A DNA stretch of 64,000 nucleotides from Chitinispirillales bacterium. GTDB lineage: Bacteria; Fibrobacterota; Chitinivibrionia; Chitinivibrionales; Chitinispirillaceae. The notes beneath the pieces were generated by a model. It worked only from the letters and a program-made list of their open reading frames with translations. It did no database searches and was not told where the DNA came from. The stretch is from assembly GCA_031254105.1 (NCBI GenBank), contig JAIRVB010000021.1, positions 186,001 through 250,000 of the forward strand, in the 5' to 3' direction. Every line of letters starts with the position of its first letter. Within the stretch, counting starts at the first letter, position 1. The position numbers and the translations under genes were made by a program. Below are positions 1 through 7,834 of this stretch, piece by piece.

Positions 1-858
1 CGCGCTCATCCTGCCTAAGAGTTCAATCTGCCGTATTAAATCCTGCGTTCCGGCGGCAGGAACGCGTTGCGCAAGTTTCTCCATAAGTTGGGGATTATCA
101 AGAATAAGACGGATCCACTGGTTGAGCTTTTCTAATTGAATTTGTGAAGCTGCGTCTACAGGTATGTTACGGTTTTGAAGCAGAGAATCAAGCGCCTTCA
201 AGACGTCAAGATTTATCTCTCCCCGTTCTGTAAAAAGTTGTTCAAGGATAGCCGGCGGCAGGGAGCGCATGAAATTACCTGTAAATCCATTATGTATCTC
301 TTCGATAACTTTTTGCAAATTTTCACGTGTAACAGCGGTCACAACCTGTTGTTCATTGGATGAACTAAGCCGCACGGCAACATAATCTTTCACTTCACCT
401 GAAAGTTCCCGCAACACTTTATCCGCGAGTTCCGTATTTTTCGCCGTGTTGACCGCGTAAAGCCCGTCCGCGAAAATTTTCTCCGGTGAAACAACGAAAT
501 AAGCGCTTTTTTGGCCATTTTGATTAACAGTTTCTTTTGCGCCATCTTTATCTTGAGATGGCTGCCCGCTTGGGCTAAAAAGATCTGATGAGGGAAGCAG
601 TTTTAGTAATTGGGCATCTCGGGGCGTTATGTTGTCAGGAATAAGAACAATTTTGCCTTCAGAAGGACTGATCAAAACATTTTGCCCTACGCTCAGCCCC
701 GCGTTTGCTTCTGTCTTAACAGAAAACTCCCGCCCGTTTTCCGTTCTAAGCACAAAAGAGTTCCCCTGATCAAGCTCACGCACAACAACAGCGCGCGTCA
801 GACCGCTTGCCTGTCCGGCGTTAGTAAATAATGGGCTTGAATTGATCTCTTTTATCAT
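1..858 (-). CDS. Hypothetical protein, N-terminal part, runs off the left edge
   Basis: An open frame of 286 codons reads leftward from an ATG at 858 to base 1 with no stop, so the gene continues outside the window. The protein begins MIKEINSSPLFTNAGQASG. It is mostly polar, with no signal peptide or membrane segment. About residues 25-75 look beta-rich (RELDQGNSFVLRTENGREF), a Gln/Asp-rich linker follows near residue 100, and the rest is probably helical. I do not recognise a family; the early beta segment and loose middle are vaguely like hook-length or scaffold proteins, which is only a guess. The ribosome-binding site is weak. Rightward frames in this stretch are shorter and lack a credible start. 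Confidence 0.7.
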   Translation of the reverse strand, partial: MIKEINSSPLFTNAGQASGLTRAVVVRELDQGNSFVLRTENGREFSVKTEANAGLSVGQNVLISPSEGKIVLIPDNITPRDAQLLKLLPSSDLFSPSGQPSQDKDGAKETVNQNGQKSAYFVVSPEKIFADGLYAVNTAKNTELADKVLRELSGEVKDYVAVRLSSSNEQQVVTAVTRENLQKVIEEIHNGFTGNFMRSLPPAILEQLFTERGEINLDVLKALDSLLQNRNIPVDAASQIQLEKLNQWIRLILDNPQLMEKLAQRVPAAGTQDLIRQIELLGRMSA

Positions 859-1056
859 CGGGTTTATGCTTTTCTACAAAATAATAATACGGAAACAAAA
901 GGTATATGAGACAGCAATACGAAAGTGTTTTTGATCTATTTCTGAATCCGGATATTTTATTTCCGCGTTTTCCTTTGGATACTTTGGATAACTGAAATAT
1001 AAATATCCACATATATTATTGTATATCGGCATGGATGAAATATAAATTAGTATCTT

Positions 1057-2118
1057 ATGGTATTTTCTTACTATATTAACCGCCCCATCTACGCGGCAGC
1101 CTGGTATTTTCTGCGAATTTTCCGCGGAAAGAAGAGATGCGTTCTTTATTGCGAGGATGCTTTCGATATTTTACTTTTTAAAAATGTGGGGCGGCATCTT
1201 GGAAATGTTGAGATAGTTGCCAAAAACAAATCCGTGCGAAGTAATCTGAAAAAATTAGGTTACGAACATGTTTCTACAATGCCCTCTTTTCCCGACGCGG
1301 TAATTATGTTCAGAAACATGGCCTGGAAATTCCCCTGTAAAAAAATCGTTAAAATCGGATTCAAACATGGAGCTTATAATTTTAAGGCACACTCAAAAGC
1401 TCAGTACTATAACATGTTTAATCTGTTCTTTCTTACTTCTAACAATGAAGCCGAAAGGGTAAAAAAGTCGGGAGTCACTGCGGAACTGGCAGCCGCGTAT
1501 CCAAAGATAGATTCTATCTTTGACGGATCAATTACCGCGGATCATCTAAAAGAGCTGTCTGAAAAAATTGGCCTTGATCCTGATAAAAAAACGCTTTTAT
1601 TCTCATCGACATGGGATGGAAGCGGAATGTCCGCAATTGATAAATGGTATGACAAAATCAGCTCTTTAAAAAGCAGGTTTAACCTGCTTGTGACAGTACA
1701 TGACTGGATGAGCGGTAGTTATAAAAACGCTCTGAGGGAAAACAGGGATATCTTTTTCATTGAGGAATTGGACCGCATAAAGTATATCATGCTGGCGGAT
1801 GTTTGTGTAAATGACACAAGTTCGCTTATAGCTGAATGTTGTCTGTTAAACAAGCCGTTGGTTACATTTAAGACAGCTCAAACTTCCCGTACATTGCCTG
1901 ACGTCATAGAGCTGATCGAAAAAATATCGCTCAGAATAGACCGGTTTGACGAACTTGAGGGCGCTGTTGATCTGCTTTTAAAAAACGGTGGATTGTTTGC
2001 CAAAGAGCGCGCTGAAGCAGCAAAAATAATGTTTGATACACCGGATGGTCTCGCCGGTAAAAGGGCGGCGGAAAAGATAGTTGAACTGGTGCCGGAACTG
2101 AAAAAGCAGGTTTGTTAA
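1057..2118 (+). CDS. CDP-glycerol:glycerophosphotransferase-like protein (TagB/SpsB family)
   Basis: A 353-residue protein resembling the CDP-glycerol glycerophosphotransferase family, which transfers polyol-phosphate units from CDP-activated donors onto wall or surface glycans at the inner face of the membrane. Visible family marks are the KHGAYN block (residues 103-108), SSTWDGSG (183-190, in place of the usual PTWR loop) and NDTSSLIAECCLLNKPLV (252-269), which corresponds to the conserved D-x-SS donor-binding segment. The first 25 residues are hydrophobic and basic, consistent with membrane association. The ATG at 1057 has no clear Shine-Dalgarno. No other surface-polysaccharide genes adjoin it, so the acceptor is unknown. 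The neighbouring small minus-strand gene overlaps its end by 4 bases. Confidence 0.75.
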   Translation: MVFSYYINRPIYAAAWYFLRIFRGKKRCVLYCEDAFDILLFKNVGRHLGNVEIVAKNKSVRSNLKKLGYEHVSTMPSFPDAVIMFRNMAWKFPCKKIVKIGFKHGAYNFKAHSKAQYYNMFNLFFLTSNNEAERVKKSGVTAELAAAYPKIDSIFDGSITADHLKELSEKIGLDPDKKTLLFSSTWDGSGMSAIDKWYDKISSLKSRFNLLVTVHDWMSGSYKNALRENRDIFFIEELDRIKYIMLADVCVNDTSSLIAECCLLNKPLVTFKTAQTSRTLPDVIELIEKISLRIDRFDELEGAVDLLLKNGGLFAKERAEAAKIMFDTPDGLAGKRAAEKIVELVPELKKQVC

Positions 2119-2291
2119 GTTTCTTTGAGATAATAAGTTATCAAATCCATGTTTGACAATTTATAAGCCCTGCCGTTTTTTTTACGATTTCTTTCAATAA
2201 TTCCTTTCAGCTGGACATCGCTGCTACGATATTTCACGATTTCGGGGTATTCTTGCGTTGGTTTTGTTTGAGACGCCTTTTTCTTATCCAT
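2115..2291 (-). CDS. Small basic protein, 58 residues
   Basis: A short frame with a good ribosome-binding site (AAAAGGGG followed by TAATATA and ATG). The product begins MDKKKASQTKPTQEYPEIV and ends LITYYLKET. It is lysine/arginine-rich with a central RSSDVQLKGIIERNRKK segment and has no signal or membrane segment. It is convergent with the glycerophosphotransferase gene and overlaps its last 4 bases. I do not recognise a family. The strong start signal and the charged, non-repetitive composition argue that it is real; a basic nucleic-acid-binding role is possible but unproven. Confidence 0.5.
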   Translation of the reverse strand: MDKKKASQTKPTQEYPEIVKYRSSDVQLKGIIERNRKKNGRAYKLSNMDLITYYLKET

Positions 2292-2766
2292 TATATTACC
2301 CCTTTTGAGATGGTTATTTGTTCACGGAACAAACCGGTATTGTTTATCCCGCTGACGCAATGTTTTTGCAAAAAACCAAGAAATCTTACTCTATGCTAAA
2401 CATAACTGTTTTTCGTACACCCGCAGCTCATTTTTTACGAAAATTCGTAATTTTACGAAATAAACTGATGTGAACGCCATTTTTTCGTATAAAAAGGGTT
2501 TCCTCTGACAGGCAATACCACATTTTTTTTATTTGAGAGATATGCTTCTACATATCTCTCAAATACCGTGTCAGTATGGAAAATTATCCGTTATGCTATC
2601 TGAAGCATTGATTTCTTGTTAAAGTTAAAGCTGCCGCAAGATCATACCGCCCAATGACCATGTTGTCCAAAAAACTTCTCTCAATTCATATCCCATCACT
2701 ACAAAATATATATTTACTTTCCCGCCCGAAGATACAGGGTGAATCTAACTTTTAAGGAGTCTGCAC
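2292..2766. other. Intergenic region with TTCGTA/TACGAA half-sites
   Basis: No gene is visible in this 475-base stretch between the divergent small gene and serS. It holds a 16-base inverted repeat, TTACGAA-AA-TTCGTAA at 2435-2450, plus further TTCGTA/TACGAA half-sites near 2412, 2453 and 2484. Such clustering in a divergent promoter region looks like an operator for a dimeric regulator. A Shine-Dalgarno (AAGGAG, 2755-2760) for serS lies at its right end. A separate 14-bp palindrome lies at 2531-2564. Confidence 0.4.
2531..2564. repeat. Perfect 14-bp inverted repeat
   Basis: ATTTGAGAGATATG (2531-2544), a 6-base loop, then the exact complement (2551-2564). A run of eight T precedes the stem on the + strand and none follows, so it lacks the U-tract of an intrinsic terminator in either direction. 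It lies about 200 bases upstream of serS. It could be an RNA structure in the leader or a protein-binding palindrome. Confidence 0.6.
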
Positions 2767-4044
2767 ATGCTTGACATTCAACGTATAAGGGATAATCCGG
2801 AATTTATTGCAGAAGCGGCAGCGAGAAAAAAGAGTCCCGCGGATATAAAAGGCGTCATCGCGCTTGACTCAGAGCGCAGGGAGCTGATACGTGAAGTTGA
2901 GCAGCTTAAGAGCAAGCGTAACAGCAGTTCGCAGGAAATAGCCAAACTCAAGAAAGAGAAAAAAGACGCTGAAGCTCTGATTGCGGAGATGAAGCAAACT
3001 TCCGATTTGATAAAGGAGTTTGACGAAAAACTTGCTGAAACAGAAAAACAGCTCAATTATCTCATGGAGCGTATCCCAAATGTACCGCACGAATCGGTTC
3101 CTCACGGGGAGAGCGAAAAGGATAATGTGGAGGTTTCGCAATGGGGTGAAACGCCAACGTTTAACTTCAAACTCAAAGACCATATAGAAATCGGTACGGC
3201 TCTTGATATAATTGATTTTCCCCGGGGAGCCAAAATTACCGGCGCCGGTTTTCCGGTGCTCAAAGGCAAGGGCGCTCTGCTTGAGCGCGCGCTTTTAAAC
3301 TTTTTTCTGGATACTCATACCAACAAAAACGGGTACACCGAAATTTTTCCTCCGTTTCTTGCTAATAGAGAAAGCCACTGGGGTGTAGGGCAGCTTCCCA
3401 AAAACGAGGGTCAAATGTATTATGTCAATGAAGATGAACTTTTTTGCGTCCCTACATCAGAAGTTCCGGTGACAAATCTTCACAGAAATGAGATTCTTGA
3501 CGCATCAAACTTGCCGGTAAGCTATTGCGCGTACAGCGCGTGTTTCAGACGTGAAGCCGGCTCTTACGGTAAGGATACAAAAGGGTATCTGCGTGTGCAT
3601 CAGTTTAATAAAGTAGAACTCGTGAAATTTGTCGAGCCGGAAAAATCTTACGAAGAACATGAAAAACTGCGCGCTGACGCGGAAAGCATTTTACGCGCTC
3701 TGGAACTTAAATACAGAGTGTTGCTGCTCTGTGACGCGGATATGTCTTTCGCGGCGGCTAAATGTTATGATCTTGAAGTATGGGCTCCTGCCGAAAATAA
3801 ATATCTTGAAGTATCTTCATGCAGTAACTTCGAGGATTTTCAGGCGCGGCGTATGAATATCCGCTGCAGGAACAGGAGCAGCGATAAACCCCGTTTAGTG
3901 CATACGCTTAACGGAAGCGGTCTTGCTACAGCAAGAATTATCGTCGCGATACTTGAGAATTATCAGACCGCTCATGGTACGGTAGTGGTCCCGGGGGTGT
4001 TAAGGCCATATATGAATGGGATGACGGAGATCACCGGAAAGTGA
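2767..4044 (+). CDS. serS: Seryl-tRNA synthetase
   Basis: A cytoplasmic class II synthetase that charges tRNA-Ser (and tRNA-Sec where present) with serine. The 425-residue length is normal for the family. Residues 1-110 form the antiparallel coiled-coil arm that grips the long variable arm of tRNA-Ser. Motif 2 is CFRREAGSYGKDTKGYLRVH (259-278) and motif 3 is NGSGLATAR (382-390). The serine-pocket segment VPTSEVPVTN (228-237) is present. The start is set by AAGGAG six bases before the ATG. Two tRNA-Ser genes lie elsewhere in the window but are not linked in an operon. Confidence 0.97.
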   Translation: MLDIQRIRDNPEFIAEAAARKKSPADIKGVIALDSERRELIREVEQLKSKRNSSSQEIAKLKKEKKDAEALIAEMKQTSDLIKEFDEKLAETEKQLNYLMERIPNVPHESVPHGESEKDNVEVSQWGETPTFNFKLKDHIEIGTALDIIDFPRGAKITGAGFPVLKGKGALLERALLNFFLDTHTNKNGYTEIFPPFLANRESHWGVGQLPKNEGQMYYVNEDELFCVPTSEVPVTNLHRNEILDASNLPVSYCAYSACFRREAGSYGKDTKGYLRVHQFNKVELVKFVEPEKSYEEHEKLRADAESILRALELKYRVLLLCDADMSFAAAKCYDLEVWAPAENKYLEVSSCSNFEDFQARRMNIRCRNRSSDKPRLVHTLNGSGLATARIIVAILENYQTAHGTVVVPGVLRPYMNGMTEITGK

Positions 4045-4066
4045 TTTTGCGGCGTTGTAAATCATC

Positions 4067-4105
4067 AATTAATGCAGAAATAGATGGCAGAATGCAGAAA
4101 TAAAA
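4067..4105. repeat. ATGCAGAA palindromic repeat, copy 1 (partial)
   Basis: Contains AATTAATGCAGAAATAG and GCAGAATGCAGAAATAAAA, the left arm of the recurrent intergenic element described in the findings. The right arm is degenerate (only CGCATTTT near 4160 is left). It lies between serS and porX. Confidence 0.6.
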
Positions 4106-4183
4106 CAAGTAAGATAGTTGAATAGTTTATCTATGTATTTTAAGAATTTTTAATATTTTCGCATTTTCCCAAGGTGTCATAAA

Positions 4184-5740
4184 ATGTCTGGAATGCGTAG
4201 AAAAATTCTGTGGGTTGATGACGAAATTGAATTTCTGAGATCTCATATAATGTTTTTAGAAACGCGCGGCTATAGTGTTTTTCCTGTTTACAGCGGCGAT
4301 GAGGCGGTGCGGCTGATAAAGGAAAACCCTTCCGTTTATGATATAGTGCTGCTTGACGAGCAAATGCCGGGAAAAAGCGGACTTGCCGCTTTGGATGAAA
4401 TAAGAGAGATAGAGCCGGATCTGCCTGTTATAATGATAACCGGAAATCAGAAAGAACAGGCTGTAGAGACCGCTCTCGGCAAAAAAATAGACGCCTACCT
4501 TATAAAGCCCGTAAATCCCAACCAGATCCTTTTATGCTGTAAACGTATTTTAGACTCAAAGCGCCTTATCTCCACTCACCTTTCTGAAAAGTATCTGCGT
4601 AAATTTACAGAAAATAACGCTCTTCTCAATAGTTTTTTAAACGTGTCGGATTGGATAAACCTCTACGAATCTCTTGTAAAGTGGGATCTGAAACTTGAGG
4701 AAGTTGACAACGAAGGTTTACGCCAGATGCATGCCGGGCAGAAATCAGACTGCAACAAACGGTTCGGCAGCTTTGTAAGTGAAAATTACGCTCAATGGAT
4801 AACAGGCGGGCAATCAAAACCCGCTCTGATGTCAAATGATATTGTGGAAAAAGTTGCGGTTCCGCGGCTGCGCAACGGACACAGCGTTCTTATGGTGGTG
4901 TTAAGCGGAATGCGGCTTGATCAGTTTCTCATGATTGAACCGGAGCTAAAAGAACATTTTTCTGTAAATAGTTTACGGTTTGTTTCATCTCTTCCGACAA
5001 GCTATGAGTTTTGCAGAACCTCTCTTGTGTCGGGTGAATATCCGCAAACCGTATCGGAGCTGATACCGGGTATCTTTGAAGGCAAAGTTGATATGTGTAA
5101 TGAAGATGTTATGACGCTGCTCACGCGGCATGGGTTAAAACGTCTTGGGGTTGAAGGTGTTGATACTTTCTACATAAATGCCAACGGGCTTTCGGAAGGT
5201 CAACAGCTCAACGCAATTGTGAATTCTTTGAGAAAAGAACCAACTTTTGGAGTTGTAGCCCTTGATGTTATCAATCAATTCTTAAGTATAAGCGGCGCCG
5301 GTAATCTGTTTAAGGAAGGCGCTTCTGACGATGTTACTTTTCGCGGGCTGGTTAAATTCTGGTTTATCAATTCTGTTATAATGAAGCTTGTAAAAGAGGC
5401 TTCCAATAACTCCTGCACCGTTATTCTGACTTCCGATCATGGTCATATTCTTTGCAGCAGGAGCGCCGAAATTTACGGACGCCCAAAAATTAACAGTAAC
5501 CGCAGGTATCTTTCCGGTAAAAAACTTTCCGCTGATGAACGTAATGTTCTTTTTTTGGAAGAGCCGTCTTATTTCAAACTTCCGGGCGGCGCAGCCGAAA
5601 CAAAATGGTTAATGGCGCGTGAAAATTATTATTTTATTTATCCGGAAAAATTTGGACATTACCAAAAACAGTGCCTTAACTGTTTTCAGTACGGCGGCAT
5701 CTCTCTTGAGGAGATGATCATGCCCCTTTATATCTTTTAG
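4184..5740 (+). CDS. porX: PorX-type response regulator with PglZ domain
   Basis: A fusion of an N-terminal receiver domain (about 1-125) and a C-terminal PglZ/alkaline-phosphatase-fold domain (about 205-518), the architecture of PorX, a regulator of the type IX secretion system in Bacteroidota. Visible marks are ILWVDDEIEF (8-17), phosphoacceptor Asp58 in LLDEQMPG, the switch residues near MITG (84-87) and the receiver lysine in YLIKPVNPNQIL (105-116). The PglZ part keeps LPTSYEFCRTS, with Thr272 as the likely nucleophile, and TSDHGH (416-421). Odd point: the strand that normally gives the first metal-ligand Asp (xxIDNLRYDQW-like in PorX) reads VVLSGMRLDQF here, with Ser241 in place of Asp. 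No PorY-like kinase is nearby. The GH9 enzyme at 7.8-10.5 kb carries the sorting domain of the same export route. AAGGTG precedes the ATG. Confidence 0.85.
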   Translation: MSGMRRKILWVDDEIEFLRSHIMFLETRGYSVFPVYSGDEAVRLIKENPSVYDIVLLDEQMPGKSGLAALDEIREIEPDLPVIMITGNQKEQAVETALGKKIDAYLIKPVNPNQILLCCKRILDSKRLISTHLSEKYLRKFTENNALLNSFLNVSDWINLYESLVKWDLKLEEVDNEGLRQMHAGQKSDCNKRFGSFVSENYAQWITGGQSKPALMSNDIVEKVAVPRLRNGHSVLMVVLSGMRLDQFLMIEPELKEHFSVNSLRFVSSLPTSYEFCRTSLVSGEYPQTVSELIPGIFEGKVDMCNEDVMTLLTRHGLKRLGVEGVDTFYINANGLSEGQQLNAIVNSLRKEPTFGVVALDVINQFLSISGAGNLFKEGASDDVTFRGLVKFWFINSVIMKLVKEASNNSCTVILTSDHGHILCSRSAEIYGRPKINSNRRYLSGKKLSADERNVLFLEEPSYFKLPGGAAETKWLMARENYYFIYPEKFGHYQKQCLNCFQYGGISLEEMIMPLYIF

Positions 5741-5815
5741 TCAGGTTGAGTTGTTATGCCGGATATTAACAGAAACACAAACAGAAGTAACCGTTATTAA
5801 AAAAACCGAGTTAAT

Positions 5816-6235
5816 ATGCGAGAAGAAACATTATCTGTCGAACAAACACGAGCTCTGGGGGCAAGGCTTGCTAAAACAGCGGCGGCAGGCGATATATACG
5901 CCCTTGAAGGCGGCCTCGGAAGCGGCAAGACCGAATTTGTACGCGGATTTGTAAAAGCGCTCTCCCCCGCAAGCGCGGTGCGAAGCCCTACATTTTCTAT
6001 TGTAAATACCTATAAAACACCTTCTTTCCCTGTTTATCACTTCGACTTCTACCGTATAGAGGAGCGGCAGGAACTTTTTTCTGTCGGCTTTGACGAATAC
6101 GTAAACGGCGATGGTGTCTGCTTAGTGGAATGGGGAACTATGTTCCCCGATGTTCTCCCACCATTTACAAAAATTATTCGCTTCAGCGACGCGGGGGAGT
6201 CCAAACGTATTGTTGAGGCAGGGTTTTTGTTTTAG
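5816..6235 (+). CDS. tsaE: tRNA threonylcarbamoyladenosine synthesis ATPase TsaE
   Basis: A small P-loop protein of 139 residues (usual length about 140-160) that works with TsaB and TsaD to make t6A37 in ANN-decoding tRNAs. The Walker A segment is GGLGSGKTEFVRG (32-44). The family blocks SPTFSIVNTY and YHFDFYRI follow, and LVEWG supplies the conserved Glu-Trp near residue 103. It is downstream of porX in the same direction with a 75-base gap. The start chosen gives the canonical N-terminus; no strong Shine-Dalgarno is seen. A longer overlapping frame beginning near 5751 is a shadow. Confidence 0.93.
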   Translation: MREETLSVEQTRALGARLAKTAAAGDIYALEGGLGSGKTEFVRGFVKALSPASAVRSPTFSIVNTYKTPSFPVYHFDFYRIEERQELFSVGFDEYVNGDGVCLVEWGTMFPDVLPPFTKIIRFSDAGESKRIVEAGFLF

Positions 6236-6278
6236 CAGCCGCAAGGCAGCGAAGAACTTTTCGTTAAAACAAAAAGCG

Positions 6279-6728
6279 TTATCTTACGTAATAACTACCC
6301 GCGTATGACCTCGCGGCTTCATCATAATCGGATACCCAGTTAGTTTTGTATATCAATTCCACTTTCTTTGAACCTTTGGAAATTTTATATTCGTAATACC
6401 ATTCTTCGTCACTAATTTTATTTTCCGGACTAGTCGCATCTTCCCGGATATAAAGATTTTTGAGCTCTAAATAGCCATTAGTATTTATATTCCAAGATTT
6501 TGAAACAAAAGTAACCCATTCTCCTGATACATTTTTATGTCCGAATTGCGCCCTGTTACCCGATCTTTTATCATCATAAAAGCTGATGTACCGGCTGTCA
6601 TCGCCAGAAAAAAGCTGACCCAACTCGATTAATTTCTCCCTGTCACTAATATCATCATCATCCCAACATCCGGAAAAAATAAACATCGAGAGAACCACCG
6701 CAGGCAAAACGAAAAACGAATGTTTCAT
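6279..6728 (-). CDS. Hypothetical lipoprotein
   Basis: A 149-residue protein with a type II signal peptide: MKHSFFVLPAVVLSMFIFSGC, with the lipobox ending at Cys21, followed by an acidic WDDDDISD stretch. The mature part is rich in Tyr, Ser and Asp and contains YISFYDDKRSGNRAQF and EEWYYEYKIS, suggesting a small beta-rich domain. No family is recognised. It probably sits on a periplasm-facing or outer membrane leaflet. It is convergent with tsaE; a GGGG-containing ribosome-binding site precedes the ATG. Confidence 0.75.
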   Translation of the reverse strand: MKHSFFVLPAVVLSMFIFSGCWDDDDISDREKLIELGQLFSGDDSRYISFYDDKRSGNRAQFGHKNVSGEWVTFVSKSWNINTNGYLELKNLYIREDATSPENKISDEEWYYEYKISKGSKKVELIYKTNWVSDYDEAARSYAGSYYVR

Positions 6729-7068
6729 TGTTCATTGTAAACCCCTTTACAAAAAATTATTATTTATTGAGTTTTGTACCGGCTGCATATTCATTAGCGG
6801 GTTATATTTCTAATAATATATATTGTTCCGCCAATAAAATACTGCGTCATTTTATAAAAAGATACCGCTTCCCAATCTCTCCACTGTTCATTACGCAGCT
6901 TAAGGTTATTCGTTAAGACTGAGACACATAATACACCTTTATTATATAATAACACCTGAGGCAGGCAATTTTGTTACTGGAATTTATAGATAATGGCGAA
7001 ATAAATTCATAACGCGGTTGTATCCTCTAATGTTATGTGCAAGTTTTGCTGAACGTTTCTGTATTATA
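6729..7068. other. AT-rich intergenic region, no gene seen
   Basis: The stretch between the divergent lipoprotein and methyltransferase genes has no frame with a credible start and composition. It becomes clearly more AT-rich toward its right end, like the methyltransferase that follows, which suggests that the left boundary of an acquired segment lies here. Confidence 0.4.
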
Positions 7069-7097
7069 TTGACAAAATATTTAAATTTGTATATACT
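7069..7097 (+). promoter_or_regulatory. Sigma70-type promoter for the methyltransferase gene
   Basis: TTGACA (7069-7074), exactly 17 bases, then TATACT (7092-7097), about 18 bases before the ATG at 7115. This near-consensus housekeeping promoter leaves only a short leader containing GGGG as ribosome-binding site. Confidence 0.65.
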
Positions 7098-7114
7098 AAA
7101 AATAGGGGTAAATT

Positions 7115-7747
7115 ATGCTTTTGAATAAAAATCAAGAAAATACAATAAAATCTTATGATATTTCCGCAAAAGAATTTATTGAAAAAATTGCTTTATTAAA
7201 TAATTACAATAACACATATGATTACTTAATTAAAATATTAAAGGAAAATGACAATATTCTTGATCTTGCTTGCGGACCTGCTCAAATAAGTAAATACATA
7301 AAAGATAGAATAAATGTGAATATTACAGGTGTGGATTTATCAAATGAAATGTTAAAAATTGCAAATAAAAATATACCTGATGGAGTATTTACAAATGAAT
7401 CAATAATTACATATAATAGCAAAATTAATTATAATTTAATAATTATAGGTTTTGGTATACCGTATTTAAATAAAGAGCAGACAATAAAATGTATTCAAAA
7501 TAGTATAACAATGTTAAAAAACAATGGTCATATTTACATAAGCTTCATGGATGGTAACAAAGAAGGATTTGAAAAAACATCATTTGGCAAGGATAATGAA
7601 TTTTATATTTATTATCACAAAAAAGAAGAAATAGAAAATATATTGGAGAATAATGGAATAAAAATCAAGAAAAAATATGAACTGAAATATAATGAAATGG
7701 ATGGAAAAATAACAAAAGATATAATATTAATTGGAGAAAAAACATAG
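7115..7747 (+). CDS. Class I SAM-dependent methyltransferase
   Basis: A 210-residue Rossmann-fold methyltransferase. Motif I is ILDLACGPAQ (48-57), the acidic loop ITGVDLSNEM binds the SAM ribose, and the post-motif segments YNLIIIGFGIPYL and LKNNGHIYISFMDG follow. The substrate cannot be deduced. The gene is strikingly AT-rich and Lys/Asn/Ile-rich compared with its neighbours (for example KIKKKYELKYNEMDGKITKD), which suggests recent acquisition. It has its own consensus-like promoter and is convergent with the cellulase gene. Confidence 0.8.
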   Translation: MLLNKNQENTIKSYDISAKEFIEKIALLNNYNNTYDYLIKILKENDNILDLACGPAQISKYIKDRINVNITGVDLSNEMLKIANKNIPDGVFTNESIITYNSKINYNLIIIGFGIPYLNKEQTIKCIQNSITMLKNNGHIYISFMDGNKEGFEKTSFGKDNEFYIYYHKKEEIENILENNGIKIKKKYELKYNEMDGKITKDIILIGEKT

Positions 7748-7765
7748 GTAAATCGCAAGTGTACC

Positions 7766-7803
7766 TGTGTACGGACGATATATACTCCCACCATCCGTAC
7801 ACA
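7766..7803. repeat. 10-bp inverted repeat between convergent genes
   Basis: TGTGTACGGA (7766-7775) and its complement (7794-7803) around an 18-base loop, between the ends of the methyltransferase and cellulase genes. Its position suits a bidirectional transcript end, but there is no T-run. Confidence 0.4.
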
Positions 7804-7834
7804 CGGCAACCGCTGCCTGTTCCCTGCACTCCTA

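Noticed and set aside
175-831. Rightward open frames inside the left-edge region
   Set aside because: They lie opposite the long minus-strand open frame, have no ribosome-binding sites and have atypical composition.
2531-2564. Calling the 14-bp palindrome an intrinsic terminator
   Set aside because: No T-run follows the stem on either strand; the T-run precedes it on the + strand.
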